DNA from: Chloroflexota bacterium
Lineage (GTDB): Bacteria; Chloroflexota; Anaerolineae; Aggregatilineales; Phototrophicaceae
Direction: 5' to 3'
NCBI GenBank assembly: GCA_026707665.1
Contig: JAPOWK010000122.1
Location: 1-64,000 of the forward strand
DNA: 64,000 nucleotides
Under the pieces are notes generated by a model. The model was not told where the DNA came from and made no database searches. It saw nothing but the letters and a program-made list of their open reading frames with translations. This document shows positions 53,159 to 61,536 of this stretch, piece after piece. Positions within the stretch are counted from its first letter, which is position 1; each line of letters begins with the position of its first letter. The position numbers were made by a program, and so were the translations under genes.

Positions 53159-54142
53159 ATGAGCAGAGACAAGGTATTCGCCACCCGTCAGATGCCAGGG
53201 GCGACTCTGGAACGGCTGGCGCGACATTGCGACTTGGAGATTTGGGAAGACTTCCTGCCGCCCGACTATGAAATTATCTACGCGAAGATGCCTGAGCTCG
53301 CCGGTCTGCTTTGCCTGCTGACGGACCGTATTGATCCGCCACTCATGGACGCCGGCTCCCATCTCAAGGTTATCAGCAACATGGCGGTGGGCTTCGACAA
53401 TATCGATGTCGCCGCCGCCAGCCAGCGCGGCATCCCGGTTGGAAATACACCCGGCGTCCTGACAGAAACCACCGCCGATTTCGCCTTTGCCCTGCTGATG
53501 GCGGTCGCGCGGCGCATCCCGGAAGGGCGACAATACGTGCAGGACGGCAAGTGGCAGACCTGGCATCCAACAGTATTGGCCGGGCAAGACGTGTTTGGCG
53601 CCACCCTGGGCATAGTCGGCAGCGGCAGAATCGGCGCCGCCGTCGCCCGCCGCGCACAGGGCTTCAACATGCGCCTCCTGGTAAACAGCCTGGAAACCGA
53701 AGAAGAAATCCGTCAACTTGGCGGGGAGAAAGTCAGCCTGGACGAGTTGCTGACGCAGAGCGACTTCGTAAGCATGCACGTGCCGCTCACCGACGAGACG
53801 CACCATATGATCAGCGATCGCGAGCTGGCGTTGATGAAGTCGACAGCGATCTTGATCAATACCGCGCGCGGCAGCGTTCTCGATCCGAAGGCGCTCTATG
53901 CCGCCTTGCGAGACGGCCAGATCCTGGCCGCCGGGCTTGATGTCACCGATCCCGAACCGATATCGCTGGATGATCCGCTGCTGACACTGGACAACTGCCT
54001 GATCGTGCCCCATATCGCCAGCGCCAGCGTGGCGACGCGCGCCAAAATGGCGGAGATGGCGGTGGACAACTTGATCGCCGGTCTCCATGGCGAGCGGCTG
54101 CCCACCTGCGTCAACCCGGAGGTCTACGAGCGGAACAATTAG
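53159..54142 (+). CDS. D-isomer-specific 2-hydroxyacid dehydrogenase
   Basis: The 327-residue NAD(P)-dependent enzyme resembles glyoxylate/hydroxypyruvate reductase. Markers are [31 protein letters not shown], the Rossmann motif [26 protein letters not shown] with catalytic Arg, DVTDPEPI (Glu) and IVPHIASAS (His). It is preceded by AAGGGGAG. The substrate is not fixed by sequence. Confidence 0.92.
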   Translation: MSRDKVFATRQMPGATLERLARHCDLEIWEDFLPPDYEIIYAKMPELAGLLCLLTDRIDPPLMDAGSHLKVISNMAVGFDNIDVAAASQRGIPVGNTPGVLTETTADFAFALLMAVARRIPEGRQYVQDGKWQTWHPTVLAGQDVFGATLGIVGSGRIGAAVARRAQGFNMRLLVNSLETEEEIRQLGGEKVSLDELLTQSDFVSMHVPLTDETHHMISDRELALMKSTAILINTARGSVLDPKALYAALRDGQILAAGLDVTDPEPISLDDPLLTLDNCLIVPHIASASVATRAKMAEMAVDNLIAGLHGERLPTCVNPEVYERNN

Positions 54143-54604
54143 ACCATCGCCAAATCTTGGGCGCAAGCATACAGTGAGCCTGGAGCTTCTGGCAAAATTC
54201 ACGGAGACTTGCCGCGAACTCCAATCCGGCGATTCTTTTCCGCGTCGACATCGAAACGCGCCCCATGGTCCCCGCTCCTATTGTTGATAATTGACAATCG
54301 CGATCGACTGTATCAAAATGGACGGACTTGTAGATGTCGATAATCGGAGTACCGAGTCTAACTTCGACACTTAGAGGTTACGGTACGCGGCTTGAATGAA
54401 TGCGGTGCGCTTGCAGGTTTGTCCTTTTAATGGAATTCTTATAAAATACGAATAAATTGGGTTGCAGATGAATGACTGCGCGTCCTGTCCTGTGGGCAGG
54501 GCGTTTCATCTAATGGAAGCGTGTCCGTCGGATAAGGCGCTAGCTAAGACCTAAGGCGCGGATCGCCGTATAGACGGGTGACTGCAATTCGAAAGGAAGA
54601 TCAC
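54143..54604. other. Long intergenic region upstream of greA
   Basis: This 462-bp region has no convincing gene. It includes TTGACA (54291-54296) with a weak CAAAAT 17 bases later, and an AT-rich patch at 54421-54465 with TATAAA (54440-54445). A 10-bp hairpin lies at 54481-54503 (CGTCCTGTCC / GGGCAGGGCG, 3-base loop). The hairpin is about 100 bases before the greA start and may be a leader or terminator. Confidence 0.45.
54481..54503 (+). promoter_or_regulatory. Stable hairpin in the greA leader
   Basis: CGTCCTGTCC (54481-54490) and GGGCAGGGCG (54494-54503) pair over 10 positions, two of them G-U, with a 3-base loop. TTTCATCT follows. It may be an intrinsic terminator or attenuator preceding greA. 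Confidence 0.4.
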
Positions 54605-55093
54605 ATGGCTGAACGACGCATTCAATTGACGCGGCAGGGCTATCAGAAGCTGCAGCGTGAGCTCAACATTCTAACCAGCGAAGAAAACTCGAAAGTCGCC
54701 GAAATGCTGGCCGAAGCGCGCGAAGACGATCAGGGTGAAGAGGCGGTTTTTTTCGACGCGATGGTATCCAAGGAACGCCTTGATGAACGCGTGTCCCATT
54801 TGCAGAATGTGCTGGCGCGCGCCGAGATCATCGACGCTGACGAAGATCCGAACACCATTACGGCTGGCAATCGCGTGACCGTCTACGACTCGGCCGAAAA
54901 GGAAGAGTTCACACTGGATCTGCTTGATCACGAGGAGATCACCCACGGACGGCGTGGCGTTTCGCTCGATTCGCCGGTGGGCAAGGCGCTCCTGGGCCAG
55001 AAGGTGGGCGCCCGCGTCAAGGTGGAAGTGCCTGACGGGCTGGTCACCTATAAAGTGCGCAAGATTGAAATGATCCCGGACGGCGCCAACTGA
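54605..55093 (+). CDS. greA: Transcription elongation factor GreA
   Basis: GreA rescues backtracked RNA polymerase. The 162-residue protein has an N-terminal coiled coil (LTRQGYQKLQRELNILTSEEN...) and a C-terminal FKBP-like domain (VTVYDSAEKEEFTLDLLDHEE, SPVGKALLGQKVGARVKVEVPDG). The tip keeps acidic residues (EDDQGEE) in D-x2-E spacing, though not the usual GDLSEN text. The ATG at 54605 follows AAAGGAAG. A start at 54578 has no such site. A perfect terminator follows. Confidence 0.93.
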   Translation: MAERRIQLTRQGYQKLQRELNILTSEENSKVAEMLAEAREDDQGEEAVFFDAMVSKERLDERVSHLQNVLARAEIIDADEDPNTITAGNRVTVYDSAEKEEFTLDLLDHEEITHGRRGVSLDSPVGKALLGQKVGARVKVEVPDGLVTYKVRKIEMIPDGAN

Positions 55094-55117
55094 CAGCAAG
55101 TCCGCTAAATCAAATTG

Positions 55118-55149
55118 GGGATACTGCCGGTCAGTATCCCTTTTTGTTT
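55118..55149 (+). terminator. Intrinsic terminator of greA
   Basis: A 9-bp perfect stem (GGGATACTG 55118-55126, CAGTATCCC 55132-55140) with a 5-base loop is followed by TTTTTGTTT (55141-55149). This is the clearest rho-independent terminator in the window. It may also help stop transcripts from the converging regulator operon, as the opposite side has weak T-rich sequence. Confidence 0.9.
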
Positions 55150-55197
55150 ACGCTCAGGATCCATACCGGCTACGTCAGACAGGTCTGGCTGGGGGCC

Positions 55198-55758
55198 TTA
55201 TGCCTTTTGCGGAAGCTCATCGAGATAGTCGAGCACAGACCGCAGCAAATACGGGGTGAGCGCGAGCGTCGCCGTGGCTATCTCGGGCTCGCTGCGCGCC
55301 CGGTTCTCCGCATCGTCCAGCAGTTGTATCAAGGCATCGGTGACGAGGGTCATCCAGCCGATAGTCTCTATCATGACATTGCTCAAAAGCTTGGGGTCGC
55401 GCTGCGCATTCAGCACGAGCCATGACGCCGCCTCCATCATGGGCATCATCGCCATCATCGTCGCGGACAGGCAGAGCATCATCACCTGTTGCGTCTCCGG
55501 TGGCAAGTCCGCAAGCGCCGTCTCGGCTTGGACGCGCTGGGCCAGGCGCGCCATTATCGTAGCCGCCAGACGTGCCGGCGCTCGCTGTTGCGGCGCTCGC
55601 TTTAGCAAACTGTCCACCCGCTGCAAGCGATCATACTCCCGCGCCGCCGATCGATCGCTGCCCAAAATATCGACCAGCTTTCGCGCCATGTCCTCGGATA
55701 GCTGACCATCGATGGCGTCTTGCATCAGCTGCTGCCGCGGATCTCGCTCTTGGGACAT
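55198..55758 (-). CDS. Putative anti-sigma factor / sigma-linked membrane regulator
   Basis: This protein of about 186 residues starts one base after the stop of the ECF sigma gene and is thus translationally coupled to it. The N-terminus (LMQDAIDGQLSEDMARKLVDIL) resembles the helical part of anti-sigma domains, but the usual zinc motif (H-x3-C-x2-C) is missing. Residues about 95-125 contain a hydrophobic, Met-rich segment that may be a membrane helix. AAAGGAAG precedes the ATG at 55758. Anti-sigma function is inferred from position. Confidence 0.65.
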   Translation of the reverse strand: MSQERDPRQQLMQDAIDGQLSEDMARKLVDILGSDRSAAREYDRLQRVDSLLKRAPQQRAPARLAATIMARLAQRVQAETALADLPPETQQVMMLCLSATMMAMMPMMEAASWLVLNAQRDPKLLSNVMIETIGWMTLVTDALIQLLDDAENRARSEPEIATATLALTPYLLRSVLDYLDELPQKA

Positions 55759-55759
55759 T

Positions 55760-56377
55760 TCATCTTCCTTTCGGCAGCGGATCTGCCAGCCGGTCGTCGC
55801 CTTCAAGGTGAATCTGTTCTACCGTTTCCATCAGTTCTGCCAGCTTCTTGCGCGCGCGATGCAGCCGGCTCTTGATGGCGCTCTCGGTCGTATCCATCAG
55901 TTCGGCGATCTCGGCGTAAGAATACTGAAACCAGTACCGATATATGACGGCAAGCCGGTAGTGCTCATCAAGCTGAAGCAAGAGTCCCTGAATGAACCCG
56001 CTGAGCTCGCCGGCAACTGCCGCTTGCTCCGGCGTCGGATCTTTGCTGCGAAGGGCGAGCGCGGCCGCGGTCGGCTCGTCGTCAAGCGAAACGAGCTGCA
56101 TCCGGCGTTTCCGCAGCCGGTCAATGCAGTGATTGGAGGCGATAGACAGTATCCACGTTTTGAACGGGCGTGTCGTGTCGTAACGATTCAGGTTCTTATA
56201 GACGCGCAGGAATGTTTCCTGGGTCGCGTCTTCCGCCTCGCCAGCTTCGCCCAGCATGCGATAACACAGGTTGTAGACTGGATCTTGAAAGAGGTAGAGC
56301 AACTCGGCAAAGGCATCCGAGTCGCCCGCTTTTGCCAGCGTCACCCATTCGAGTATGACGGGATCGATTTCCGGCAC
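55760..56377 (-). CDS. ECF-type sigma-70 factor
   Basis: The 205-residue sigma factor has region 2 (FAELLYLFQDPVYNLCYRML, DATQETFLRVYKNL, FKTWILSIASNHCIDRLRKRR) and region 4 (LAVIYRYWFQYSYAEIAELMDTTESAIKSRLHRARKKL). It starts with GTG and has AGGAAT upstream. The coupled downstream gene should encode its regulator. The ECF subgroup is not assigned. Confidence 0.92.
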   Translation of the reverse strand: MPEIDPVILEWVTLAKAGDSDAFAELLYLFQDPVYNLCYRMLGEAGEAEDATQETFLRVYKNLNRYDTTRPFKTWILSIASNHCIDRLRKRRMQLVSLDDEPTAAALALRSKDPTPEQAAVAGELSGFIQGLLLQLDEHYRLAVIYRYWFQYSYAEIAELMDTTESAIKSRLHRARKKLAELMETVEQIHLEGDDRLADPLPKGR

Positions 56378-56523
56378 CTTTTATTCCTGCCCCACCAACG
56401 GCGATCGGAAGATTTCGCCTTTGCCCGACCCGATTCGCTAGCGAAGGCGCTCTCTCCTAATATTAAATTATGCCGCAAGACCAGGCGGCGATTAAGCAAG
56501 AAATCCGTTAGATCGGCGCTGAT

Positions 56524-56901
56524 TCAGGCATTGATGAGAAGAATGGCGGTCGCGATATTTGTCGCCAGCGGCACATTGTGCACGTTGCAGATGCGAAGCA
56601 GGCTCTGAATGTCGGGATCATGCGGATGTTTGCCCAGCGGATCAAGGAAGAAGAATACGGCGTTCACGCGCCCTTCCGCAACCGAGCTCGCGATTTGCGC
56701 GTCGCCGCCATAAGGTCCCGAAAGCATGCAACGCACGTCTAGGTCCGTCTTCTCCCGTATCATCGTGCCCGTCGTGTGAGTAGCCACCAAATCAAAATCG
56801 CGCAGCCGCTCTTTGTGATCCATCACAAACGCCACCATGTCGGCTTTCTTGCCATCGTGTGAGATAAGAGCGAGCGTCTTTCTTGTCGGCTGTTTTGGCA
56901 T
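56524..56901 (-). CDS. mgsA: Methylglyoxal synthase
   Basis: MgsA turns dihydroxyacetone phosphate into methylglyoxal and phosphate. The 125-residue protein has TLALISHDGKKADM, ATHTTGTMI, LSGPYGGDAQIASSVAEG and VFFFLDPLGKHPHDPDIQ. These cover the phosphate-binding and catalytic Asp motifs. Length is at the short end of the family. It lies between the sigma operon and GT4, with no obvious link. Confidence 0.93.
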   Translation of the reverse strand: MPKQPTRKTLALISHDGKKADMVAFVMDHKERLRDFDLVATHTTGTMIREKTDLDVRCMLSGPYGGDAQIASSVAEGRVNAVFFFLDPLGKHPHDPDIQSLLRICNVHNVPLATNIATAILLINA

Positions 56902-56942
56902 GTCGTTATGATCTCAGTCCGCGAGTACTAGTCCCGGCTAAG

Positions 56943-58265
56943 TTAGGACAGACTCTTGGGACGGCGCACCAACTGCGCAGGAATGGACAAGGGCATGTGA
57001 TAGCGCGTGAAACCGAACAAGCTCTTGAAGCGCTGGTTCATTGTGTACGCTTCTGCGTAGTAACCTTCGAGCTGTGCCATCAACGCCGACCATGGGCGCT
57101 GCTCCGCCATCCGTCGTGCCTGGCGGCTCATCTCCTCCCTGACCATTGGCCGATCGCGCAGCCGGCGGATTTCAGAAGCGAAGGCAGCGGCAGTCGGCGC
57201 CACAGCGACGCCACTTACACCGTTCTCGATGACATCAGGCGCGCCGCCAGCCTGCACAACGATAGACGGCAAACCCGATGCCATTGCTTCCTGGATGACC
57301 TGGCCGAAAGTCTCGTATTCGCCGGGAAAGGCGAATACATCAGCGCTGGCATAAGCTTGCGCCAATTCGTCTCCAATTAAGTATCCGGTGAAGTACGCAT
57401 CGGTATCGGCGAAAATGGCTTCCAGTTCCTCGCGCAAGGCGCCGTCGCCGATGATCGTCAGAGCGACGCCGGGGGTCTTGGCGACATCATGCAAGAGGTC
57501 GACGCGCTTCTCCTGGGCGAGGCGCCCGACGAAGAGGCAAAGAAGCGATTCGGGGTCGCGCCCATTCAGCAGACGCCGGCGCATCTCGGGCCGCGCGTGC
57601 CGCGGATGGAATCGCTCCGTATTGACGCCGCGCCCCCAGTGGCGAACGCGGCGATAGCCCACTGCGCGCAACTGCCGAATGATGGTGCGCGTCGGCGCAA
57701 GCGTCAAATGACAGCCATTGTGAATATAGCGCAGCCAGCGATTGACCGGGCCCGATAGCAAGGGAAAGCCATAATGCTCGGTATAGCCGGGCAGGTCGGT
57801 CTGATAGTTGGCGATCACGGGCACATTCAAATGTCGCCCTACTGCCATGCCGTTCACCGCCATCGCCGCCGGGCTGAATAGGTGAATCAAATCCGGATTG
57901 AATTCCTCGATATGCCGCGCCACCACCGGATTCGGTAGCGCCATGCGCGTCTCCGGCGCTTGCGGCAGACTGATTGACGGCAACGGGATGACCTGCGAAT
58001 TGCCGACCTGGTCGACAGCGATGTCCGGCGCAAATACCAGCACTTCGCGCCCCGTCTCCTGCAAATAGCGCACCGTCAAAAAAGCCGTCTTGACCACGCC
58101 GTCAACTTTCGGCAGGAAGGATTCGGTCAAGACAGCGACGCGCTTCACCGCCGCAAAGGGAGGCGCCGAATGCGCTTCGTCTATCAAGCGCGGGCTGCCA
58201 AAGAAAGACTCCAGTTCTCTGTCCTGCTGGGCATGCAGATTTTCAAGTAGGCGCTGCGCTTGCAT
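56943..58265 (-). CDS. Family 4 glycosyltransferase
   Basis: The GT-B protein (about 440 residues) has an N-terminal domain starting RVAVLTESFLPKVDGVVKTAFLTVRYL, as in MgtA/diacylglycerol-glucosyltransferase types. The C-terminal donor motif is PGEYETFGQVIQEAMASGLPSIV with the EX7E pattern. The start at 58265 follows AAAGGT 5 bases upstream. An ATG at 58295 is possible and a much longer frame to 58553 is rejected. It probably makes a glycolipid or a surface glycan. Confidence 0.88.
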   Translation of the reverse strand: MQAQRLLENLHAQQDRELESFFGSPRLIDEAHSAPPFAAVKRVAVLTESFLPKVDGVVKTAFLTVRYLQETGREVLVFAPDIAVDQVGNSQVIPLPSISLPQAPETRMALPNPVVARHIEEFNPDLIHLFSPAAMAVNGMAVGRHLNVPVIANYQTDLPGYTEHYGFPLLSGPVNRWLRYIHNGCHLTLAPTRTIIRQLRAVGYRRVRHWGRGVNTERFHPRHARPEMRRRLLNGRDPESLLCLFVGRLAQEKRVDLLHDVAKTPGVALTIIGDGALREELEAIFADTDAYFTGYLIGDELAQAYASADVFAFPGEYETFGQVIQEAMASGLPSIVVQAGGAPDVIENGVSGVAVAPTAAAFASEIRRLRDRPMVREEMSRQARRMAEQRPWSALMAQLEGYYAEAYTMNQRFKSLFGFTRYHMPLSIPAQLVRRPKSLS

Positions 58266-58420
58266 ATTTACCTTTAACACGGCGGGCTTATTCATCTTCA
58301 GTGTAGCACAGCCATACAATCCGAAACGACCATGAGCCTCGCCAATAGAAACACTGAAAGCGGCTGCGAGATATGCGGCGAACCCGCGAATCTGGCCCGA
58401 GATCCCAGGCGAGATTGCGC

Positions 58421-60880
58421 TCAGCCGCCGACGCCGTAAAGCTCGCGATAGATATTGAAATTGCGATAAATGAACCGTACGTAATGGCGCGTTGAATCGA
58501 TCGTAATGGTGGTCATAAACAGGTCGGGATCGCCGCCAGACAGGGCATTCCAATCGTATGCCCGACCCGGACCCGCATTGTAGGCAGCGAGCGCAACGAC
58601 CGCGTTCCGGTTGAAAAGATTCAACTGCTCAGCGAGATAGAATACGCCAAAGGCGACGCCGGCGTAAGGACGAAAGAGGTCCTTATGCTGGTAATCGCGC
58701 CAAGCCAGCTTATCGGCGATGTATTGCCCGGTCGATGGGATGACTTGCGTCAAGCCCTTTTCACCGGCCGCGGCGGTGGCCAAGGTATTGAAGAGACTCT
58801 CCTGCCGGATCAATGAGAGCATCAACATGGGATCCGTCGCGCGTTCTTCGGCCGCCGATCGCACCACATCAAGGTAATAGACAGGAAACCGCAGCCGGGC
58901 GATAAACGGCGGCGCATCCAGCGTGCCCTGCCCGGACGCGATAATCACATCGGCCGCCGCGATAATGCTCTCTCGATAGACGCCTGCATCGCTCAAATAG
59001 ATCGCCAGGCGATAACTGGCCAAGACATCCCCCTGGTCACGCGCATGGTCCACCAGAGCCTCGAACTCTTTGAAGGCCTCGTCAAAAGCGCTCAGCGCCA
59101 GCAATTCTCGGCCGCGTATCATTCGCGGGTCGTTCTCCAGCGCCTCGGAAAGTCGCCACAATTCGTTCGGATCGGCGACGTTGAATTGGCGGCGGAGCCA
59201 GTCCTCAGCTTCCTGCCGATCGGCTGCGTCATCGAAGTCGAATCGATAGGCTGCCGGCGCCTGAAAGGGCTGCCGGCCGATGCGGAAATCGCCGGCCCGC
59301 GCCGCAAAATAACTATCGGGCGCCGCCGCGATCGCCTGGTCGAATGCCTTGTTCGCCGCTTCAGTATCGCCGTCACCCAGCGCGATGCGGCCGATCCACA
59401 GATGAGCCGCCGCTTGATCCTCCCCCGACGTGAGCGCCGCGATTCGCTCATATAAACCTCTGGCGATGAGCCACTCCTCATCGCGTACCGCCGCCGACGC
59501 CGCGATGAAAAGTCCGTTGGTGGTCAACTCGTGATCGGGGTAGCGATCGGCCAAGCGCGTGAATACCTGACGCGACAGGGTCGTTTGACCATTGGTGCCG
59601 TATAGATAAGCAGCGCGCCAAAGCGCCTCGCCGGCCGCGCTCGCCAGCTGATCATAGTCTTCAGCCAGCGCCAGATAAATCTCTATCGCCGCCGGGCTGT
59701 CGCCAGCCAGAAAGCGAGTTCTTCCGCGCTCAAGCAGCGCATCGCCAAAGAGCGGATCTTGCGGATAGCGATCGATAAGCGTCTGAAATGCGACCGACGC
59801 GGCTTCGAAATTGCCAACCTGGCGATAGGCGCGCCCGAGCAGCAGGAACAGCTCCGCCGGAATCGCCGGAGAATCTTGCGCCGCCGTGAACTGATTGAAA
59901 GCCTCGATTGCCGCCTGCGCGTCGCCGGCGATGAATGCCGCCTGCCCCCGGCGAAAGCCATTAAACTCCGTCCCATGCCGACTCAATTGCTCTTGCGCCG
60001 CCCAAGCCGCGCTTGTGCCCGGGTAATTCTCCGCGACCGCTTGCAGCCGCGCCAAGCCTGTCTCGACATCGATGCTGTCAATCGTGACCTGCGCCGCCGT
60101 CAAGGCGATTTCAGCGCGGTACGGCGCATTTCGCGCGACCGTCAGAATCGCGTCATATTGGGCGATCGCCTCGGCGTGGCGACCAAGCTCAATGTCGATC
60201 CGCGCCAGCTTCTCGCGCAGAATCAACAGCGGCACCTTCGACCGCTCAGCCTCGATTGCGCGCCGGTAGTTTTCCAGCGCCGCCTCCGTCATTCCCAGTT
60301 CCATTTGCGCATCGGCGATTCGCTCGTAAACGTAGCTGTCGATCAAGCCGGGACGCAGCATTAGATAACGTTGCAGATCGTCGATCGCCTCGTGCCACTG
60401 TGAAAGGCCCAGGCGGGCATCGGCGCGCAAGAAATGGGCTTGCGCAAGCTGCGCCTCCGCCGTGAACTCGTCGATATATAGACTGAAGGCATCGCGCGCC
60501 TGCTCAAAGTAGCCGGCTCGCAAGGCGACAGTCCCAAGACGAAATGCCGCTTCGGCGCGATGCTGCGGCGAAATGTCGTCGCCAGCGTTAAGCACGCTGC
60601 GATAGATGCCAGCCGCCTCTTCAAAATAACCGTTGCGCGTGAAGCTCTCAGCTGACTGAAGCAGTTGGCGCGGATCGATATCAGGCGTCGGCTGCGGGAG
60701 CGCTGCGATCTCGGTCGGGGCTTGAGTAGGAGCAGCCTGCGCCACCACACTCAGCGGCGTCGCGGTGACGTAAATGATGTTGTCTTCATCTGGCGTTGGC
60801 ATCGGCAGCTCCAGGCGCCGGAAGTTACAGGCGTTCAGGAGCAGACATAGCGTCAAGACGATGACAGGAAAACGGAACAT
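58421..60880 (-). CDS. TPR lytic transglycosylase, lipoprotein
   Basis: The 819-residue protein has a lipoprotein signal (LLNAC lipobox near residue 18). It then has many TPR-like helical repeats (about 80-600) and a C-terminal SLT domain. SLT motifs are LSLIRQESLFNTLATAAAGEKGLTQVIPSTG (catalytic Glu) and VVALAAYNAGPGRAYDW. It cleaves peptidoglycan to anhydro-muropeptides. GGAG precedes the ATG. Layout is that of the Slt70 family with a TPR superhelix. Confidence 0.92.
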   Translation of the reverse strand: MFRFPVIVLTLCLLLNACNFRRLELPMPTPDEDNIIYVTATPLSVVAQAAPTQAPTEIAALPQPTPDIDPRQLLQSAESFTRNGYFEEAAGIYRSVLNAGDDISPQHRAEAAFRLGTVALRAGYFEQARDAFSLYIDEFTAEAQLAQAHFLRADARLGLSQWHEAIDDLQRYLMLRPGLIDSYVYERIADAQMELGMTEAALENYRRAIEAERSKVPLLILREKLARIDIELGRHAEAIAQYDAILTVARNAPYRAEIALTAAQVTIDSIDVETGLARLQAVAENYPGTSAAWAAQEQLSRHGTEFNGFRRGQAAFIAGDAQAAIEAFNQFTAAQDSPAIPAELFLLLGRAYRQVGNFEAASVAFQTLIDRYPQDPLFGDALLERGRTRFLAGDSPAAIEIYLALAEDYDQLASAAGEALWRAAYLYGTNGQTTLSRQVFTRLADRYPDHELTTNGLFIAASAAVRDEEWLIARGLYERIAALTSGEDQAAAHLWIGRIALGDGDTEAANKAFDQAIAAAPDSYFAARAGDFRIGRQPFQAPAAYRFDFDDAADRQEAEDWLRRQFNVADPNELWRLSEALENDPRMIRGRELLALSAFDEAFKEFEALVDHARDQGDVLASYRLAIYLSDAGVYRESIIAAADVIIASGQGTLDAPPFIARLRFPVYYLDVVRSAAEERATDPMLMLSLIRQESLFNTLATAAAGEKGLTQVIPSTGQYIADKLAWRDYQHKDLFRPYAGVAFGVFYLAEQLNLFNRNAVVALAAYNAGPGRAYDWNALSGGDPDLFMTTITIDSTRHYVRFIYRNFNIYRELYGVGG

Positions 60881-60938
60881 GGATTGGCTCCGTCAGAATG
60901 AGAATTGCCCGTCATGGTACGAATCTGGACTTCGCATG

Positions 60939-61436
60939 TCAAGCAGGGTCGCCTGCAACCTCGTCGGCCGGCGGCATTAATTCGCCAGCCAACCAGGGCA
61001 TGCCATAAGCAACGACGAGATGACCCGCTTCCGCCAGCGCCGCGCCCAGCGATTCGGTGTCATGAAAAGTCCACCAGTGGTCGGCGGCCGGCAAGATCGC
61101 CACGCCGAAGTCTTCCACCACCAGTTGGCTCAGCCCGCGCGTCACGTGTCCTGCGCTGGCTCTCGCTCGGCCATGGCGATTGCGGGCGCGCGTCAACTGA
61201 ACATTGAATCGCGATTGCGCGCCAGCCGACCACATGGTGTCGCTGTATACCAGGACCTGGAAATCAATCAAACCGAAGAATCGATCGGGCAAGGTTTTCA
61301 AAAAGCAATACTTCCCACCCGCCCATTGCAGAGGCGCGTCTTGAAGCTGATAGCCAGCGGCGCTGAAAGCCTGCCCCACCACCGTTTGCAGCAAGGTCTT
61401 GAAATAATCCTGCCCGGCTTGTCGTTCCTGCAGCAT
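60939..61436 (-). CDS. Hypothetical protein
   Basis: The 165-residue protein is of unknown family. It reads as a folded alpha/beta domain: DYFKTLLQTVVGQAFSAAGYQLQ, FFGLIDFQVLVYSDTMW, and RGLSQLVVEDFGVAILPAADHWW. No catalytic motif is seen. ACAGG is upstream of the ATG. It follows the DUF255 gene by about 100 bp and could be part of its transcript. Confidence 0.6.
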   Translation of the reverse strand: MLQERQAGQDYFKTLLQTVVGQAFSAAGYQLQDAPLQWAGGKYCFLKTLPDRFFGLIDFQVLVYSDTMWSAGAQSRFNVQLTRARNRHGRARASAGHVTRGLSQLVVEDFGVAILPAADHWWTFHDTESLGAALAEAGHLVVAYGMPWLAGELMPPADEVAGDPA

Positions 61437-61536
61437 CAGCAGACCTGTCTGGCGCGCCGCTATTCCCGTTTCGCTTTTAGAAATTGCTGCAATCGCGCGA
61501 CGCTCTGGGCATCAGCGCCGCCGTTGTGAGCCGCGC

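Noticed and set aside
61437..61536. A short frame between the DUF255 gene and the 165-residue gene that could be read as the end of an exonuclease
   Set aside because: Only about 25 codons, no start, and the similarity is by eye only. It is too weak to call a pseudogene.
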